Made by a program: the position numbers and the translations under genes
Shown: piece after piece, positions 1-7,903 of the stretch
How positions within the stretch are numbered: the stretch's first letter is position 1
Layout: each line of letters starts with the position of its first letter
From: Gammaproteobacteria bacterium RBG_16_57_12
Lineage (GTDB): Bacteria; Pseudomonadota; Gammaproteobacteria; RBG-16-57-12
Length of the DNA stretch: 15,736 nucleotides
Reading direction: 5' to 3'
Assembly: GCA_001801365.1 (NCBI GenBank)
Contig: MGXL01000148.1
Span: forward strand, 3,151-18,886
The notes under the pieces: model-generated
Seen by the model: the letters and a program-made list of their open reading frames with translations, nothing else
What the model was told of the DNA's origin: nothing
Databases searched by the model: none

Positions 1-1986
1 GCGGATGAAATAATCGTTGCTCAGCCGTTGCCACACCTGTTGCGCCTGCTGTTTCGAGATGCGTTGGTTGGCCAGCAGCTCCAGCGCCATGTCTTGCAGA
101 TACTGTACCCGGTCGCTTTGGTCCAGGGGGTTCTCCAGGCCATGGCGCAACGCCCGGGTGGTGGCGTTATATAACTCGATGAGCAGGGCGTCTTTCCAGG
201 AGTTCCATACCTTGGGGCTGGTGGCGCGGATATCGGCCACGGTCAGCAAATACAGGTAATCCAGCCGCGACTGATTGCCGACCGTGCTGGCGAATTCATG
301 GATCACGGCGGGATCGCTGAGATCCTTGCGCTGTGCGGTGGTGGACATGAGCAGGTGGCTTCTGACCAGCCAGGCCACCAGTCGGGCGTCATAGCCGCTG
401 AGATTGTGCCGCACGCAGAAGGCCTCGGCATCGATTGCACCCAGTTCCGAGTGATCGCCGCCGCGCCCCTTGGCGATGTCATGATAGAGGCTGGCGATGT
501 AGAGCAGCTCGGTCTTGGGCACGCGCTGAAAAATGGAGCTGCACATGGGAAATTCATGGGCGTATTCCAGCACGGAGAAGCGGCGCAGGTTGCGCAGCAC
601 GAACAGGGTGTGCTCATCGACGGTGTAGACATGGAACAGGTCATGCTGCATCTGGCCGACGATCGTGCCGAACTCCGGCAGATAGGCGGCGAGGATGCCG
701 TAGCGATTCATGCGCCGCAGCTCGCGGGTGACGCCGTGCGGCTGGCGCAGGATTTCCATGAACAGGGTCTTGCAGCGCAGGTCATTGCGGAAATTGTCAT
801 CGATCAGATAGCGGTGATTGCGCATCAGGCGGATCGTGCCCGCCCGGATGCCCTTGAGCGCCGGGTTCTGCTGCGATACCAGAAAGATTTCCAGCAGCGC
901 GAAGGGATAGCGCTTGAACACCTCCTGATGGCAGGCCTCGATAAAACCCTTGCGGGACTGGAAGCGGCCGTTGATCGGCGCCGGTTTGGCGATTTCGTCG
1001 GCATAGAGAATCTCTTCCTGGAACAACTGCAACAGCATTTCGTTGAGGCGCGCCAGCTCCATGATGGTGCGATAATAATCCTTCATGAAGTGCTCGACCG
1101 CCATGCGGTGATTACTGTCCTGATAGCCGAACAGTTGCGCCAGGTGACGTTGATGGTCGAACAGCAGGCGATCCTCACGCCGGCCGGTGATGGTGTGCAG
1201 GGCGAAGCGGATCTTCCACAGGAAGTTCTGGCCGTTGCCGAGTTGATGGTATTCGCTTTCAGTGAGAAAACCATGATTGACCAGATCGTGCATGGTCGCC
1301 GCGCCGAAGTGGCGCTTGGCCACCCAGCCGATCATCTGGATATCGCGCAGGCCGCCGGGGCCTTCCTTGATGTTGGGCTCCAGGTTGTAGGCGGTATCGT
1401 TGAATTTGTGATGACGGCTGATCTGTTCGCGCCACTTGGCTTCGAAAAAGGCCCGGCTCGGCCAGATGCTGTCTGGTCCGGTGGCGGCGCACATCTGCTG
1501 ATAGAGCGCGCGGGAGCCATACAGCCGCCGTGATTCCATCAAATTGGTGGCGATGGTGATATCACTGGCGCCCTGTTCGATACACTCGGCAAGGGTGCGG
1601 ACACTGTGCCCTACTTCCAGCCCGATGTCCCACAGAAACGTCAGAAATCGTTCGATGCCCTCGCCGGGCGCAGCGTGCCGCTCTTGGGGTAGCAGGATCA
1701 TGATATCGATATCGGAACCGGGATGGAGTTCACCGCGGCCATAGCCGCCCACCGCCACCAGCGCCAGATCCTCTGCATTGGGCAGATGGTATTGCCAGGC
1801 CTGCAATAACAACTGGTCTACCAGTTCGGCGCGCGCCAGCACCAGATCGGTGACCGGAGGGCCGTTATAAAAGGCCTGCTTCAGAGCATGGTGGCCCTTC
1901 TTGAGGGCATTGCGGAAGACTGCCAGGGGCTGGGAGGCTGTCCTGACCTGTGCGTCAAAGGCCGCGGCATCGAACAGCGGGATCAT
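1..1986 (-). CDS. glnD: Bifunctional PII uridylyltransferase/uridylyl-removing enzyme GlnD (partial, 3' end beyond left edge)
   Basis: GlnD senses glutamine and adds or removes UMP on PII proteins (GlnB/GlnK), so controlling glutamine synthetase and the Ntr response in the cytoplasm. The frame stays open on the minus strand from an ATG at 1986 to the window edge, giving 662 residues of a protein that is usually near 900. The nucleotidyltransferase signature GGYGRGELHPGSDID lies around residues 78-93 and contains the metal-binding DxD. A PII-uridylyltransferase linker region follows. The HD domain begins near HDLFHVYTVDEHT (about residues 447-459), and its catalytic His-Asp pair is in SLYHDIAKGRGGDHS near residue 502. 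The two C-terminal ACT domains that bind glutamine would lie outside the window. The start codon shares one base with the map stop (TGATG), and no strong Shine-Dalgarno is visible, so translation is probably coupled to map. No frameshift or missing catalytic residue is seen in the visible part. Confidence 0.97.
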   Translation of the reverse strand, partial: MIPLFDAAAFDAQVRTASQPLAVFRNALKKGHHALKQAFYNGPPVTDLVLARAELVDQLLLQAWQYHLPNAEDLALVAVGGYGRGELHPGSDIDIMILLPQERHAAPGEGIERFLTFLWDIGLEVGHSVRTLAECIEQGASDITIATNLMESRRLYGSRALYQQMCAATGPDSIWPSRAFFEAKWREQISRHHKFNDTAYNLEPNIKEGPGGLRDIQMIGWVAKRHFGAATMHDLVNHGFLTESEYHQLGNGQNFLWKIRFALHTITGRREDRLLFDHQRHLAQLFGYQDSNHRMAVEHFMKDYYRTIMELARLNEMLLQLFQEEILYADEIAKPAPINGRFQSRKGFIEACHQEVFKRYPFALLEIFLVSQQNPALKGIRAGTIRLMRNHRYLIDDNFRNDLRCKTLFMEILRQPHGVTRELRRMNRYGILAAYLPEFGTIVGQMQHDLFHVYTVDEHTLFVLRNLRRFSVLEYAHEFPMCSSIFQRVPKTELLYIASLYHDIAKGRGGDHSELGAIDAEAFCVRHNLSGYDARLVAWLVRSHLLMSTTAQRKDLSDPAVIHEFASTVGNQSRLDYLYLLTVADIRATSPKVWNSWKDALLIELYNATTRALRHGLENPLDQSDRVQYLQDMALELLANQRISKQQAQQVWQRLSNDYFIR

Positions 1987-2753
1987 CAGAGATCATCACC
2001 GGGCAGCCGGGTCAGGACCTCATGACCCGTATCGGTTACCAGCAGGGTGTGTTCCCATTGCGCCGACAGGCTGCGGTCCTTGGTGATGACCGTCCACTTG
2101 TCCGGCATGAGTTTCACCTCGGCCCGACCGGCATTGATCATCGGCTCGATGGGGAAGGTCATGCCCGCCTCCAGGGCCAGGCCGGTGCCTGGCCGGCCAT
2201 AGTGCAGCACCTGTGGCTCTTCATGGAACTGCCGGCCGATGCCGTGTCCGCAGTATTCGCGCACCACAGAACAGCCGTTGGCCTCCGCATGCTGCTGGAT
2301 GACATGGCCGATGTCGCCGAGCCGGGTGCCGGGTTTGACGATGGCGATGGCGCGGCGCAGGCATTCGTGGCTGACCTGGGTGACGCGCCGGGCGAGGACG
2401 GACGGTTCGCCGACAAAGAACATCTTGCTGGTATCGCCGTGATAGCCATCCTTGATCACGGTGATATCGACATTGATAATATCGCCGTTTTTCAGCACCT
2501 TATCCCCGGGGATGCCGTGACAGACCACGTGATTGACCGAGGTGCAGATGGATTTGGGAAAGCCATGGTAGTTAAGCGGGGCCGGGATGGCCTGCTGTAC
2601 ATCAGTGATATAGTTATGACAGATGCGATCCAGCTCGCCGGTGGTGATCCCGGCCCTGATATGGGGGGCGATCATGTTTAAAACCTCGGCGGCCAACCGT
2701 CCGGCGACACGCATCCTGGCGATTTCTTCAGGTGTTTTGATGTAAATGGACAT
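1986..2753 (-). CDS. map: Type I methionine aminopeptidase
   Basis: This cytosolic metalloenzyme removes the initiator methionine from new proteins whose second residue is small. The 255-residue product is close to the length of the E. coli enzyme. All five metal ligands of the pita-bread fold are visible: D96 (NVDIT), D107 (HGDTS), H170 (CGHGIG), E203 (PIEPM) and E234 (EHTLLV). The catalytic H79 sits in CHGIPGD and a second conserved histidine is H177. The short N-terminus without a zinc-finger extension is typical of bacterial type I enzymes. It is transcribed divergently from rpsB, as in many gammaproteobacteria, and glnD follows with a one-base overlap. The Shine-Dalgarno is poor (sequence upstream of the ATG is A-rich with no GGAG), and I found no convincing promoter for it in the 286-bp divergent gap. 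The ATG at 2753 gives the usual family N-terminus. Confidence 0.98.
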   Translation of the reverse strand: MSIYIKTPEEIARMRVAGRLAAEVLNMIAPHIRAGITTGELDRICHNYITDVQQAIPAPLNYHGFPKSICTSVNHVVCHGIPGDKVLKNGDIINVDITVIKDGYHGDTSKMFFVGEPSVLARRVTQVSHECLRRAIAIVKPGTRLGDIGHVIQQHAEANGCSVVREYCGHGIGRQFHEEPQVLHYGRPGTGLALEAGMTFPIEPMINAGRAEVKLMPDKWTVITKDRSLSAQWEHTLLVTDTGHEVLTRLPGDDL

Positions 2754-2843
2754 GGTGTTTATCTATTTTCTGAAGGCATACCATTTCATGGAAGGATTTT
2801 CTCATTATTTCCGGCAAGTTGGAAAACGGGCGGCCCGCGCCCC

Positions 2844-2855
2844 GGGCGATCGCCC
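2844..2855. repeat. 12-bp perfect palindrome upstream of the rpsB promoter
   Basis: GGGCGATCGCCC is a perfect palindrome within a very GC-rich patch (about 2828-2855), centred roughly 55 bp before the predicted rpsB transcription start. Its location would suit a regulator site, but no known operator is recognised and a palindrome of this size in GC-rich DNA can occur by chance. It has no T-run, so it is not a terminator. Confidence 0.35.
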
Positions 2856-2868
2856 ATTCTACGCGAAT

Positions 2869-2897
2869 TTGTTGTTTGTGCCATTTTGTGGTATAAA
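2869..2897 (+). promoter_or_regulatory. Predicted sigma-70 promoter of rpsB
   Basis: The -10 element TATAAA (2892-2897) matches consensus at five of six positions. Exactly 17 bp upstream is the -35 element TTGTTG (2869-2874), which keeps the TTG core. The bases after the -10 form a GC-rich discriminator (TTCGCGCG, 2898-2905), the pattern known for stringently controlled ribosomal promoters inhibited by ppGpp/DksA. The predicted start is near 2904, giving a leader of about 135 nt before rpsB. It is a prediction from sequence only, but spacing, discriminator and position all agree. Confidence 0.75.
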
Positions 2898-2957
2898 TTC
2901 GCGCGCTTATGCGTAAACACGCCCTGATGCCCACGTGAGCGGAGGGGGAAATCCACA

Positions 2958-3011
2958 CATACGCCGACACATAAACCGGGTGCCCGTACGGGTTGGTTTA
3001 TGGGGTGTATG
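2958..3011 (+). promoter_or_regulatory. Long leader hairpin of rpsB mRNA, candidate S2 autoregulatory element
   Basis: The rpsB 5' leader can fold into a long interrupted hairpin. The basal stem pairs 2958-2965 (CATACGCC) with 3004-3011 (GGTGTATG), eight pairs including one G-U. After an internal loop of four bases on the left (2966-2969) and one on the right (3003), a second stem pairs 2970-2977 (CATAAACC) with 2995-3002 (GGTTTATG), eight perfect pairs. A small apical stem CCC/GGG (2983-2985 with 2990-2992) closes over GTAC. The base ends next to GGAGG (3011-3015), while the likely rpsB Shine-Dalgarno lies further on at 3029-3032. In E. coli, S2 represses rpsB-tsf translation through its structured leader. 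That this hairpin does the same here is inferred from position and pairing. Confidence 0.6.
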
Positions 3012-3039
3012 GAGGTCAAACCCAAACTGGAGACAAACA

Positions 3040-3891
3040 ATGGCCAATATGACTATGCGGCAGATGCTGGAAGCCGGTGTACACTTCGGACATCAAAGCC
3101 GCTGTTGGAACCCCAAGATGGCACCGTACATCTTCGGGGTACGCAACAAGATTCACATCGTAAACCTGGAAAAGAGTCTACCCCTTTATAAGGATGCAAT
3201 GAACTTCCTCGGTGGTATCGCCGCCAGGAATGGCAAGGTTATGTTCGTCGGCACCAAGCGTGCCGCCGGTGACGTGATCCGCGAAGAAGCCGGCCGCTGC
3301 AACATGCCCTATGTGGCACACCGCTGGCTGGGCGGCATGTTGACCAACTTCCATACTGTGAAGCAATCCATCAAGCGCCTCAAGGAGCTCGAGGCCCAGA
3401 GCCAGGATGGCACCTTTGAACGGCTGAACAAGAAAGAAGCCCTGATGCTGCGCCGTGAAATGGATAAGCTGGAACGCAGTCTCGGTGGTATTAAGGAACT
3501 GGACAATCTGCCCGATGCCCTGTTCGTGATCGACGTGGGGCATGAAAAGATCGCGGTCACTGAAGCCAACAAGCTTGGTATCCCGGTGGTCGGCATCGTG
3601 GACACCAATAACACACCCGACGGTATCGACTATGTGATACCGGGCAACGATGATGCCATGCGCGCCATCAAGCTCTATATCGCGGGTGCTGCCGATGCCG
3701 TGCTGGAAGGACGCGCCTCTTCCCTGCAGTTCGCCGGCGCCTCCGATGAGTTTGTGGAACTGGACGAGCAGGGTACGCCCATGAAAAAAGGGGCCGCCGC
3801 GAAAAAGGCCACCGCCAAGCGTCGTGTGGTGAAGAAGCCGGTTGCTGTTGAAGACAGCGAAGGTGATCTCGACATCGCCGAGGTGAATTGA
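3040..3891 (+). CDS. rpsB: 30S ribosomal protein S2
   Basis: S2 binds the 30S subunit between head and body near S1 and is needed for S1 recruitment and initiation. The start at 3040 gives the family N-terminus [19 protein letters not shown]. It has GGAG (3029-3032) seven bases upstream and lies downstream of the predicted promoter. The frame is open 35 codons further 5', but that part runs through the leader hairpin. Conserved S2 features include HFGHQ (15-19), WNPKM (23-27), GTKR (71-74), [10 protein letters not shown] (94-103) and the [10 protein letters not shown] stretch (181-190). The product has 283 residues against 241 in E. coli. The excess is a C-terminal tail from about residue 245, rich in Lys, Arg and Ala ([18 protein letters not shown]), ending in an acidic segment. 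tsf follows after an intergenic terminator, and both are probably transcribed from the upstream promoter. Confidence 0.98.
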   Translation: MANMTMRQMLEAGVHFGHQSRCWNPKMAPYIFGVRNKIHIVNLEKSLPLYKDAMNFLGGIAARNGKVMFVGTKRAAGDVIREEAGRCNMPYVAHRWLGGMLTNFHTVKQSIKRLKELEAQSQDGTFERLNKKEALMLRREMDKLERSLGGIKELDNLPDALFVIDVGHEKIAVTEANKLGIPVVGIVDTNNTPDGIDYVIPGNDDAMRAIKLYIAGAADAVLEGRASSLQFAGASDEFVELDEQGTPMKKGAAAKKATAKRRVVKKPVAVEDSEGDLDIAEVN

Positions 3892-3913
3892 TTGCAGGCA
3901 TCAAGCAAATTTT

Positions 3914-3937
3914 AAAGGGGGCTGTGCCCCCTTTTTT
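3914..3937 (+). terminator. Rho-independent terminator/attenuator between rpsB and tsf
   Basis: A perfect nine-pair stem, AAAGGGGGC (3914-3922) with GCCCCCTTT (3926-3934), encloses a TGT loop and runs into six Ts (3932-3937). This is a textbook intrinsic terminator. The next genes are co-directional and no good tsf promoter is visible, so it more likely acts as a partial terminator that lowers tsf-pyrH-frr output relative to rpsB, an arrangement also described between rpsB and tsf in E. coli. Confidence 0.88.
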
Positions 3938-4001
3938 AGAATTATAAAATTCTGTGATGTTTCGCAGGGCATTCGCAGAACTATCGATAGAGGATGATTA
4001 T

Positions 4002-4886
4002 ATGAATATTTCGGCTACACAGGTTAAAGAGCTTCGTGAACGCACCGGCTCCGGAATGATGGAATGCAAGAAGGCCCTGGTGGAAACCAAGGGTGACATC
4101 GAAGCGGCCATCGAGTACATGCGCAAGACCGGTCTGGCCAAGGCCGACAAAAAGGCGGACCGCACCGCGGCCGAGGGTGTGGTGGCGATCAGGACCAGCG
4201 TCGACGGCAAACATGCGGTGATACTGGAGATCAATTGCGAAACCGATTTTGTCACCAAGGGTGATGACTTCACCGGTTTTGTGGAGCGCGTGGCGCAAAC
4301 CGCCCTGGGCAAACATCCCGCCAGCCTGGATGAGCTGATGCGCCTGCCCTGCGCGGGGGGCAGCGGCAGTGTGGATGAGACACGCAAGGCCATGATCGCC
4401 AAGATCGGCGAGAACATCAATGTGCGCCGTTATGCCTATCTGCCGGCGGGCAACGGCGTGCTGGGCACCTATTCCCACAGCGGCCGCATCGGTGTCGTGG
4501 TGCAGATGAAGGGTGGTTCGCTAGAGCTGGCCAAGGATGTCGCCATGCATATCGCTGCCAGCAAGCCGGTCTGCGTTGCCGAAGCGGATGTATCCGCCGA
4601 GCTCATCGCCAAGGAAAAGGAAATCTTTTCCGCCCAGGCGCTGGAAAGCGGCAAGCCCGCCGAGATCGTGGAAAAGATGGTTGTCGGCCGGATCAAGAAA
4701 TTCCTCAGCGAGGTTACCCTGCTGGGTCAGCAATTCGTCAAGAATCCCGACATCACCATACAGCAGCTGCTCAAGAATGCCGGCGCCCAGGTGACCGGCT
4801 TCATACGCTACGAGGTCGGCGAAGGCATCGAAAAGAAGGAAGACAATTTCGTGGCGGAGGTCATGGCCCAGGTCAAAGGGGGCTGA
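4002..4886 (+). CDS. tsf: Translation elongation factor Ts
   Basis: EF-Ts is the guanine nucleotide exchange factor that releases GDP from EF-Tu. The start at 4002 gives the conserved N-terminal module ([20 protein letters not shown], then ECKKAL), a UBA-like domain that contacts EF-Tu. GAGG (3990-3993) lies eight bases upstream. An in-frame ATG at 3954 would add 16 unconserved residues and leave this ribosome site unused, so I rejected it. The core motif TDFV at residues 81-84 contains the Asp-Phe pair that wedges into EF-Tu near the Mg site. The product has 294 residues, slightly longer than the 283 of E. coli. It lies 110 bp after rpsB, beyond the terminator, and three bases before pyrH. 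A 10-bp palindrome CTATCGATAG (3981-3990) abuts the Shine-Dalgarno; its meaning is unknown. Confidence 0.98.
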   Translation: MNISATQVKELRERTGSGMMECKKALVETKGDIEAAIEYMRKTGLAKADKKADRTAAEGVVAIRTSVDGKHAVILEINCETDFVTKGDDFTGFVERVAQTALGKHPASLDELMRLPCAGGSGSVDETRKAMIAKIGENINVRRYAYLPAGNGVLGTYSHSGRIGVVVQMKGGSLELAKDVAMHIAASKPVCVAEADVSAELIAKEKEIFSAQALESGKPAEIVEKMVVGRIKKFLSEVTLLGQQFVKNPDITIQQLLKNAGAQVTGFIRYEVGEGIEKKEDNFVAEVMAQVKGG

Positions 4887-4889
4887 TCG

Positions 4890-5630
4890 ATGACTGACAG
4901 CCCTGTCAAGCTGGCCTATCATCGTGTCCTGCTCAAACTCAGCGGTGAGGCGCTGATGGGCGATCGGGAATTCGGTATCGATCCGCAGATCATCAAGCGG
5001 GTCGCCAGCGATGTGGCCGGGTTGCGGCTGGCGGGGTTGCAGATTGGCCTGGTGGTCGGTGGCGGTAATCTGTTCCGCGGGGTCAGTCTCTCGGCTGCCG
5101 GCATGGATCGCGCCACCGCTGATTATATGGGCATGCTGGCGACAGTGATGAATGCCTTGTCGATGCAGGACGCCATCGAGCGGGAAGGCGTGTTCTGCCG
5201 GGTGATGTCCGCTCTACCCATCAATCAGGTCTGTGAGGAATATATCCGCCGCCGCGCCATTCGCCACTTGGAAAAGGGCAGGGTGGTGATCTTCGCCGCC
5301 GGGACCGGCAATCCATTCTTCACCACCGATTCCGCCGCCAGTTTGCGTGGTATCGAAATCGGTGCTGAAGTAGTATTGAAGGCGACCAAGGTGGATGGCG
5401 TATATTCGGCTGATCCGGTCAGGAACAAGGATGCCGTACGTTATACCAGTCTGACCTATGATGAGGTGCTGGAGCGCAACCTCCAGGTGATGGATGCCAC
5501 CGCAATTGCCCTGTGCCGGGACCAGAATATGCCGTTACGGATTTTCAATATGAACAAACCCGGCGCGCTTCAGCGCGTCATCGAGGGCATGGATGAAGGC
5601 ACACTGATATATCGGGGGAAGCAGAGATGA
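4890..5630 (+). CDS. pyrH: UMP kinase (uridylate kinase)
   Basis: PyrH phosphorylates UMP to UDP with ATP, an essential step of pyrimidine nucleotide synthesis. The bacterial enzyme is a hexamer of the amino-acid-kinase fold, allosterically activated by GTP and inhibited by UTP. The 246 residues show KLSGEAL (16-22) for ATP phosphate binding, GGGNLFRG (57-64), the [13 protein letters not shown] segment (78-90) typical of UMP kinases, and [10 protein letters not shown] (138-147) for UMP binding. The length is close to the E. coli enzyme (241). It begins three bases after tsf, with GGGGG overlapping the end of tsf as a possible ribosome site, and its TGA overlaps the frr ATG (ATGA). It probably shares the rpsB/tsf transcript. 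Confidence 0.98.
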   Translation: MTDSPVKLAYHRVLLKLSGEALMGDREFGIDPQIIKRVASDVAGLRLAGLQIGLVVGGGNLFRGVSLSAAGMDRATADYMGMLATVMNALSMQDAIEREGVFCRVMSALPINQVCEEYIRRRAIRHLEKGRVVIFAAGTGNPFFTTDSAASLRGIEIGAEVVLKATKVDGVYSADPVRNKDAVRYTSLTYDEVLERNLQVMDATAIALCRDQNMPLRIFNMNKPGALQRVIEGMDEGTLIYRGKQR

Positions 5631-6184
5631 TCAATGACATAAAGCGGGATGTCGAACAGCGCATGAAAAAGAGCATCGAGGCGCTGAAAGCCGAATTGAC
5701 CAAGCTGCGCACCGGGCGTGCCCATACCAGCTTGCTGGATCACATCACGGTTTCCTATTACGGGGTCGACACGCCCATGAATCAGGTCGCCAGTGTCACC
5801 GCCTCCGATCCCCGCACCCTGACGATCTCGCCCTGGGAAAAGAACATGGTCTCGGAAATCGAAAAGGCGATCCTCAATTCCGGTCTGGGCCTGAATCCCA
5901 GCACCTCGGGAACCATCATCCGGGTGCCGTTGCCGGCATTGACCGAAGAACGCCGCCGTGATCTGACCAAGGTGGTGCGTGCCGAAGGCGAAGCCGCGCG
6001 TGTGGCGATCCGCAACGTTCGCCGCGATGCCAACAACGACATCAAGGAACTACTGAAGGAAAAGGAGATCACCGAGGATCAGGAACGCCGTGCCGAGGAA
6101 GACATCCAGAAATTGACCGACAAATATGTCGCCGAGGTCGAGCAGATACTGAATGCCAAGGAAAAGGATTTGATGGAGATTTAG
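5627..6184 (+). CDS. frr: Ribosome recycling factor
   Basis: RRF acts with EF-G to split the post-termination ribosome so that it can be reused. The 185-residue product equals the E. coli length. It shows the family pattern of a three-helix bundle (N-terminal helix with [14 protein letters not shown], residues 27-40; long C-terminal helices with [18 protein letters not shown] and [19 protein letters not shown]) and a small beta domain in between ([20 protein letters not shown]). The start overlaps the pyrH stop by four bases (ATGA), indicating coupled translation. The TAG stop at 6182-6184 is unusual in that its last two bases are the first two of a perfect 29-bp inverted repeat, so termination takes place at the foot of a very stable potential mRNA hairpin. 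The protein C-terminus itself (KEKDLMEI) looks normal. Confidence 0.98.
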   Translation: MINDIKRDVEQRMKKSIEALKAELTKLRTGRAHTSLLDHITVSYYGVDTPMNQVASVTASDPRTLTISPWEKNMVSEIEKAILNSGLGLNPSTSGTIIRVPLPALTEERRRDLTKVVRAEGEAARVAIRNVRRDANNDIKELLKEKEITEDQERRAEEDIQKLTDKYVAEVEQILNAKEKDLMEI

Positions 6185-6243
6185 AGCCTATTTCAGTAGG
6201 GCCTCGGTCGCCCGGCGACCGAGGCCCTACTGAAATAGGCTCT
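6183..6243. repeat. Perfect 29-bp inverted repeat overlapping the frr stop codon
   Basis: Bases 6183-6211 are the exact reverse complement of 6215-6243, with only CCG between them: 29 uninterrupted pairs and a three-base loop. The arms contain the tetranucleotide GTAG (6196-6199) and its mirror CTAC. No proper T-run follows (TTAGTTTC), so it is not a standard intrinsic terminator, though such a stem could still slow polymerase or protect the 3' end of the frr message. The perfect match and its exact placement at the stop codon suggest a dispersed palindromic element (REP- or MITE-like), or a recently formed palindrome. That can be settled only by counting copies in the genome. Confidence 0.8.
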
Positions 6244-6308
6244 TAGTTTCTGTACAGTGCCGGGTTCGCAGAGAGCCATGCGGCCGGCGTAACATCTATT
6301 TATTGTGA

Positions 6309-7094
6309 ATGGGGCAGATGTCCAACGCGCAACACAAAACGCATACCCCACCGGCCAGGATACCGCGTCATGTCGCGATTATCATGGATGGTAACGGGCG
6401 CTGGGCCAAGCAGCGCAAACGTCCCCGTATCTTCGGGCACCAGGCTGGTGTCGAATCCGTCCGCGGTATCGTCAAGCAATGCGCCGCCAAGGGCATAGAA
6501 ATACTGACCCTGTTTGCCTTCAGCAGCGAGAACTGGCGGCGGCCCGAGGAAGAGGTCGGTCTGCTGATGGACCTGTTTCTGATTGCGCTGGAACGCGAGG
6601 CCAATCGTCTGCACAAGAATAATGTCAGACTGCGCATCATCGGTGAACGCAGCGCCTTCAGCGACAAGTTGCAACGCAAGATCACCGAGGCAGAACAGTT
6701 GACCCGCGACAATACCGGGCTGATCGTGGTGGTGGCAGCCAATTACGGCGGCCGCTGGGATATCAGCCAGGCCGCGCAGACCCTGGCGCAACAGGTGGCG
6801 GCCGGCGCGCTGGAGCTGCGTGATATCACGCCGGAGCGCCTGGCCGCCCAGCTCAGCCTGGCCGATCTGCCCGAGCCGGATCTGTTCATCCGCACCGGCG
6901 GCGAGCAGCGCATCAGCAATTTCCTCCTCTGGCAACTGGCCTATACGGAACTTTATTTCACCGAGGTACTGTGGCCAGATTTCGACGAGACGGAATTCGA
7001 GCAGGCCTTGAATTCCTTTGCGGGCCGGCAACGGCGCTTTGGCCGTACCGGTGACCAGGTGGAGCAGGAAGCGTGCTCAAACAACGCCTCCTGA
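6309..7094 (+). CDS. uppS: Undecaprenyl diphosphate synthase (cis-prenyltransferase)
   Basis: UppS condenses farnesyl diphosphate with eight isopentenyl diphosphates to make C55 undecaprenyl diphosphate, precursor of the lipid carrier for peptidoglycan and O-antigen. The 261-residue protein carries the signature [10 protein letters not shown] with the catalytic D27, then FAFSSENW (69-76), AANYGGRWD (143-151) and [15 protein letters not shown] (195-209), which binds the IPP diphosphate. The ATG at 6309 has no clear Shine-Dalgarno. An in-frame ATG at 6318 is preceded by GGGG but only three bases away, so either could be used; the difference is three residues. It follows the palindrome after frr by 65 bp, a stretch in which I see no convincing promoter. 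It overlaps cdsA by 22 bases. Placement next to cdsA and dxr groups isoprenoid and lipid precursor genes. Confidence 0.96.
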   Translation: MGQMSNAQHKTHTPPARIPRHVAIIMDGNGRWAKQRKRPRIFGHQAGVESVRGIVKQCAAKGIEILTLFAFSSENWRRPEEEVGLLMDLFLIALEREANRLHKNNVRLRIIGERSAFSDKLQRKITEAEQLTRDNTGLIVVVAANYGGRWDISQAAQTLAQQVAAGALELRDITPERLAAQLSLADLPEPDLFIRTGGEQRISNFLLWQLAYTELYFTEVLWPDFDETEFEQALNSFAGRQRRFGRTGDQVEQEACSNNAS

Positions 7095-7903
7095 CCGCCG
7101 CCATCCTGCTGCCCTTGGTGATCTGGGGAATCCTGTCCCTGGATAATGGCCATTTCGCGCTGATGCTGGGAGCATTCGTGATCATCGGCGCCTGGGAATG
7201 GACCCGGCTGGCCGGCCTGCACTCTCCACTGATCAGGATGCTGTATTGTCTGGTGGTCGGCGCACTGCTGGGCGGCGCCTGGCAGTTATGGTTTGGTACC
7301 GTCACGCCCATCCTGATGATATTGCTGGGCAGCGCGCTGGTGTGGTGGCTGATCGCCCTGATCTGGGTGGTGCGTTATCCGCAGGCGCCCTGGGCAGAGA
7401 GTCTGGCCGTCAAGCTGCTGTTTGGTGTATGGGTGCTGGTGATGCCGTGGCTGGCCCTGGTGATCCTGCGTGGTGATCCGGCCTTCGGGCCCTATTATGT
7501 CCTCGGGCTGATGATCTTGATCTGGCTGGCCGATACCGGCGCCTATTTTGCGGGACGGCGTTTCGGCAAGCATAAACTGGCCCCGGCGGTCAGTCCCGGC
7601 AAGACCCGGGAAGGGGTGTGGGGCGCCCTGGCGCTTACCCTGTTATGGTCGACGGGTCTTGCGCAGTGGCTGCAGATCGAAGCGCAATGGCTGTTTGTCC
7701 TGCTGTGCATGGTTACCGTGTTATTTTCCATACTGGGTGATTTGTCCGAGAGCATGTACAAGCGCCAGGCCGGTCTCAAGGACAGCGGTACGATCTTTCC
7801 TGGTCACGGCGGCGTGCTGGATCGCATCGACAGCCTGACCGCCGCGGCGCCGGTGTTTGTGTTCGGTCTCTTACTGATGGAGAGGTTGCGGTGCGCGGCG
7901 TAA
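7073..7903 (+). CDS. cdsA: Phosphatidate cytidylyltransferase (CDP-diglyceride synthase)
   Basis: CdsA is an integral inner-membrane enzyme that converts phosphatidic acid and CTP into CDP-diacylglycerol, the branch point for phosphatidylethanolamine, phosphatidylglycerol and cardiolipin. The 276-residue protein is strongly hydrophobic with about seven or eight membrane segments. It contains [13 protein letters not shown] (154-166), SPGKTREG (174-181) and the full C-terminal CDS signature from S227 to D253 ([13 protein letters not shown], then [11 protein letters not shown]) with its Mg-binding aspartates. The start is a GTG at 7073 inside the uppS coding region. GGAG (7061-7064) lies eight bases upstream, and the N-terminus MLKQRLLTA is the usual one for the family. 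It overlaps uppS by 22 bases and dxr by 13. Confidence 0.97.
   Translation: MLKQRLLTAAILLPLVIWGILSLDNGHFALMLGAFVIIGAWEWTRLAGLHSPLIRMLYCLVVGALLGGAWQLWFGTVTPILMILLGSALVWWLIALIWVVRYPQAPWAESLAVKLLFGVWVLVMPWLALVILRGDPAFGPYYVLGLMILIWLADTGAYFAGRRFGKHKLAPAVSPGKTREGVWGALALTLLWSTGLAQWLQIEAQWLFVLLCMVTVLFSILGDLSESMYKRQAGLKDSGTIFPGHGGVLDRIDSLTAAAPVFVFGLLLMERLRCAA

Noticed and set aside
298..1533. Long open frame of 411 codons on the plus strand
   Set aside because: It lies wholly antisense to glnD, whose protein carries all expected motifs. High GC at third codon positions often opens the opposite strand.
1950..2681. 243-codon open frame on the plus strand
   Set aside because: Antisense to map and the start of glnD, with no recognisable protein features and no promoter or ribosome site.
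2935..3039. Upstream extension of rpsB by 35 codons
   Set aside because: The extension runs through the leader hairpin and lacks conservation, and the ATG at 3040 has a well-placed Shine-Dalgarno and the family N-terminus.
6244..6308. Possible uppS promoter in the gap after the palindrome
   Set aside because: Pairs such as TTCGCA/TAACAT have 19-bp spacing and weak matches. The 8-bp palindrome CTGTACAG at 6250-6257 has no recognised role.
6947..6974. Sigma-E-like -35 (GGAACTT) inside uppS, upstream of cdsA-dxr-rseP-bamA
   Set aside because: The -35 match is exact, but the -10 at the right spacing (TGTGG) is poor and the bases encode the conserved TELYF of UppS. Not enough to call a promoter; 5'-end mapping under envelope stress would decide.
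6300..7031. 243-codon open frame on the minus strand
   Set aside because: Exactly antisense to uppS, which has complete catalytic motifs.
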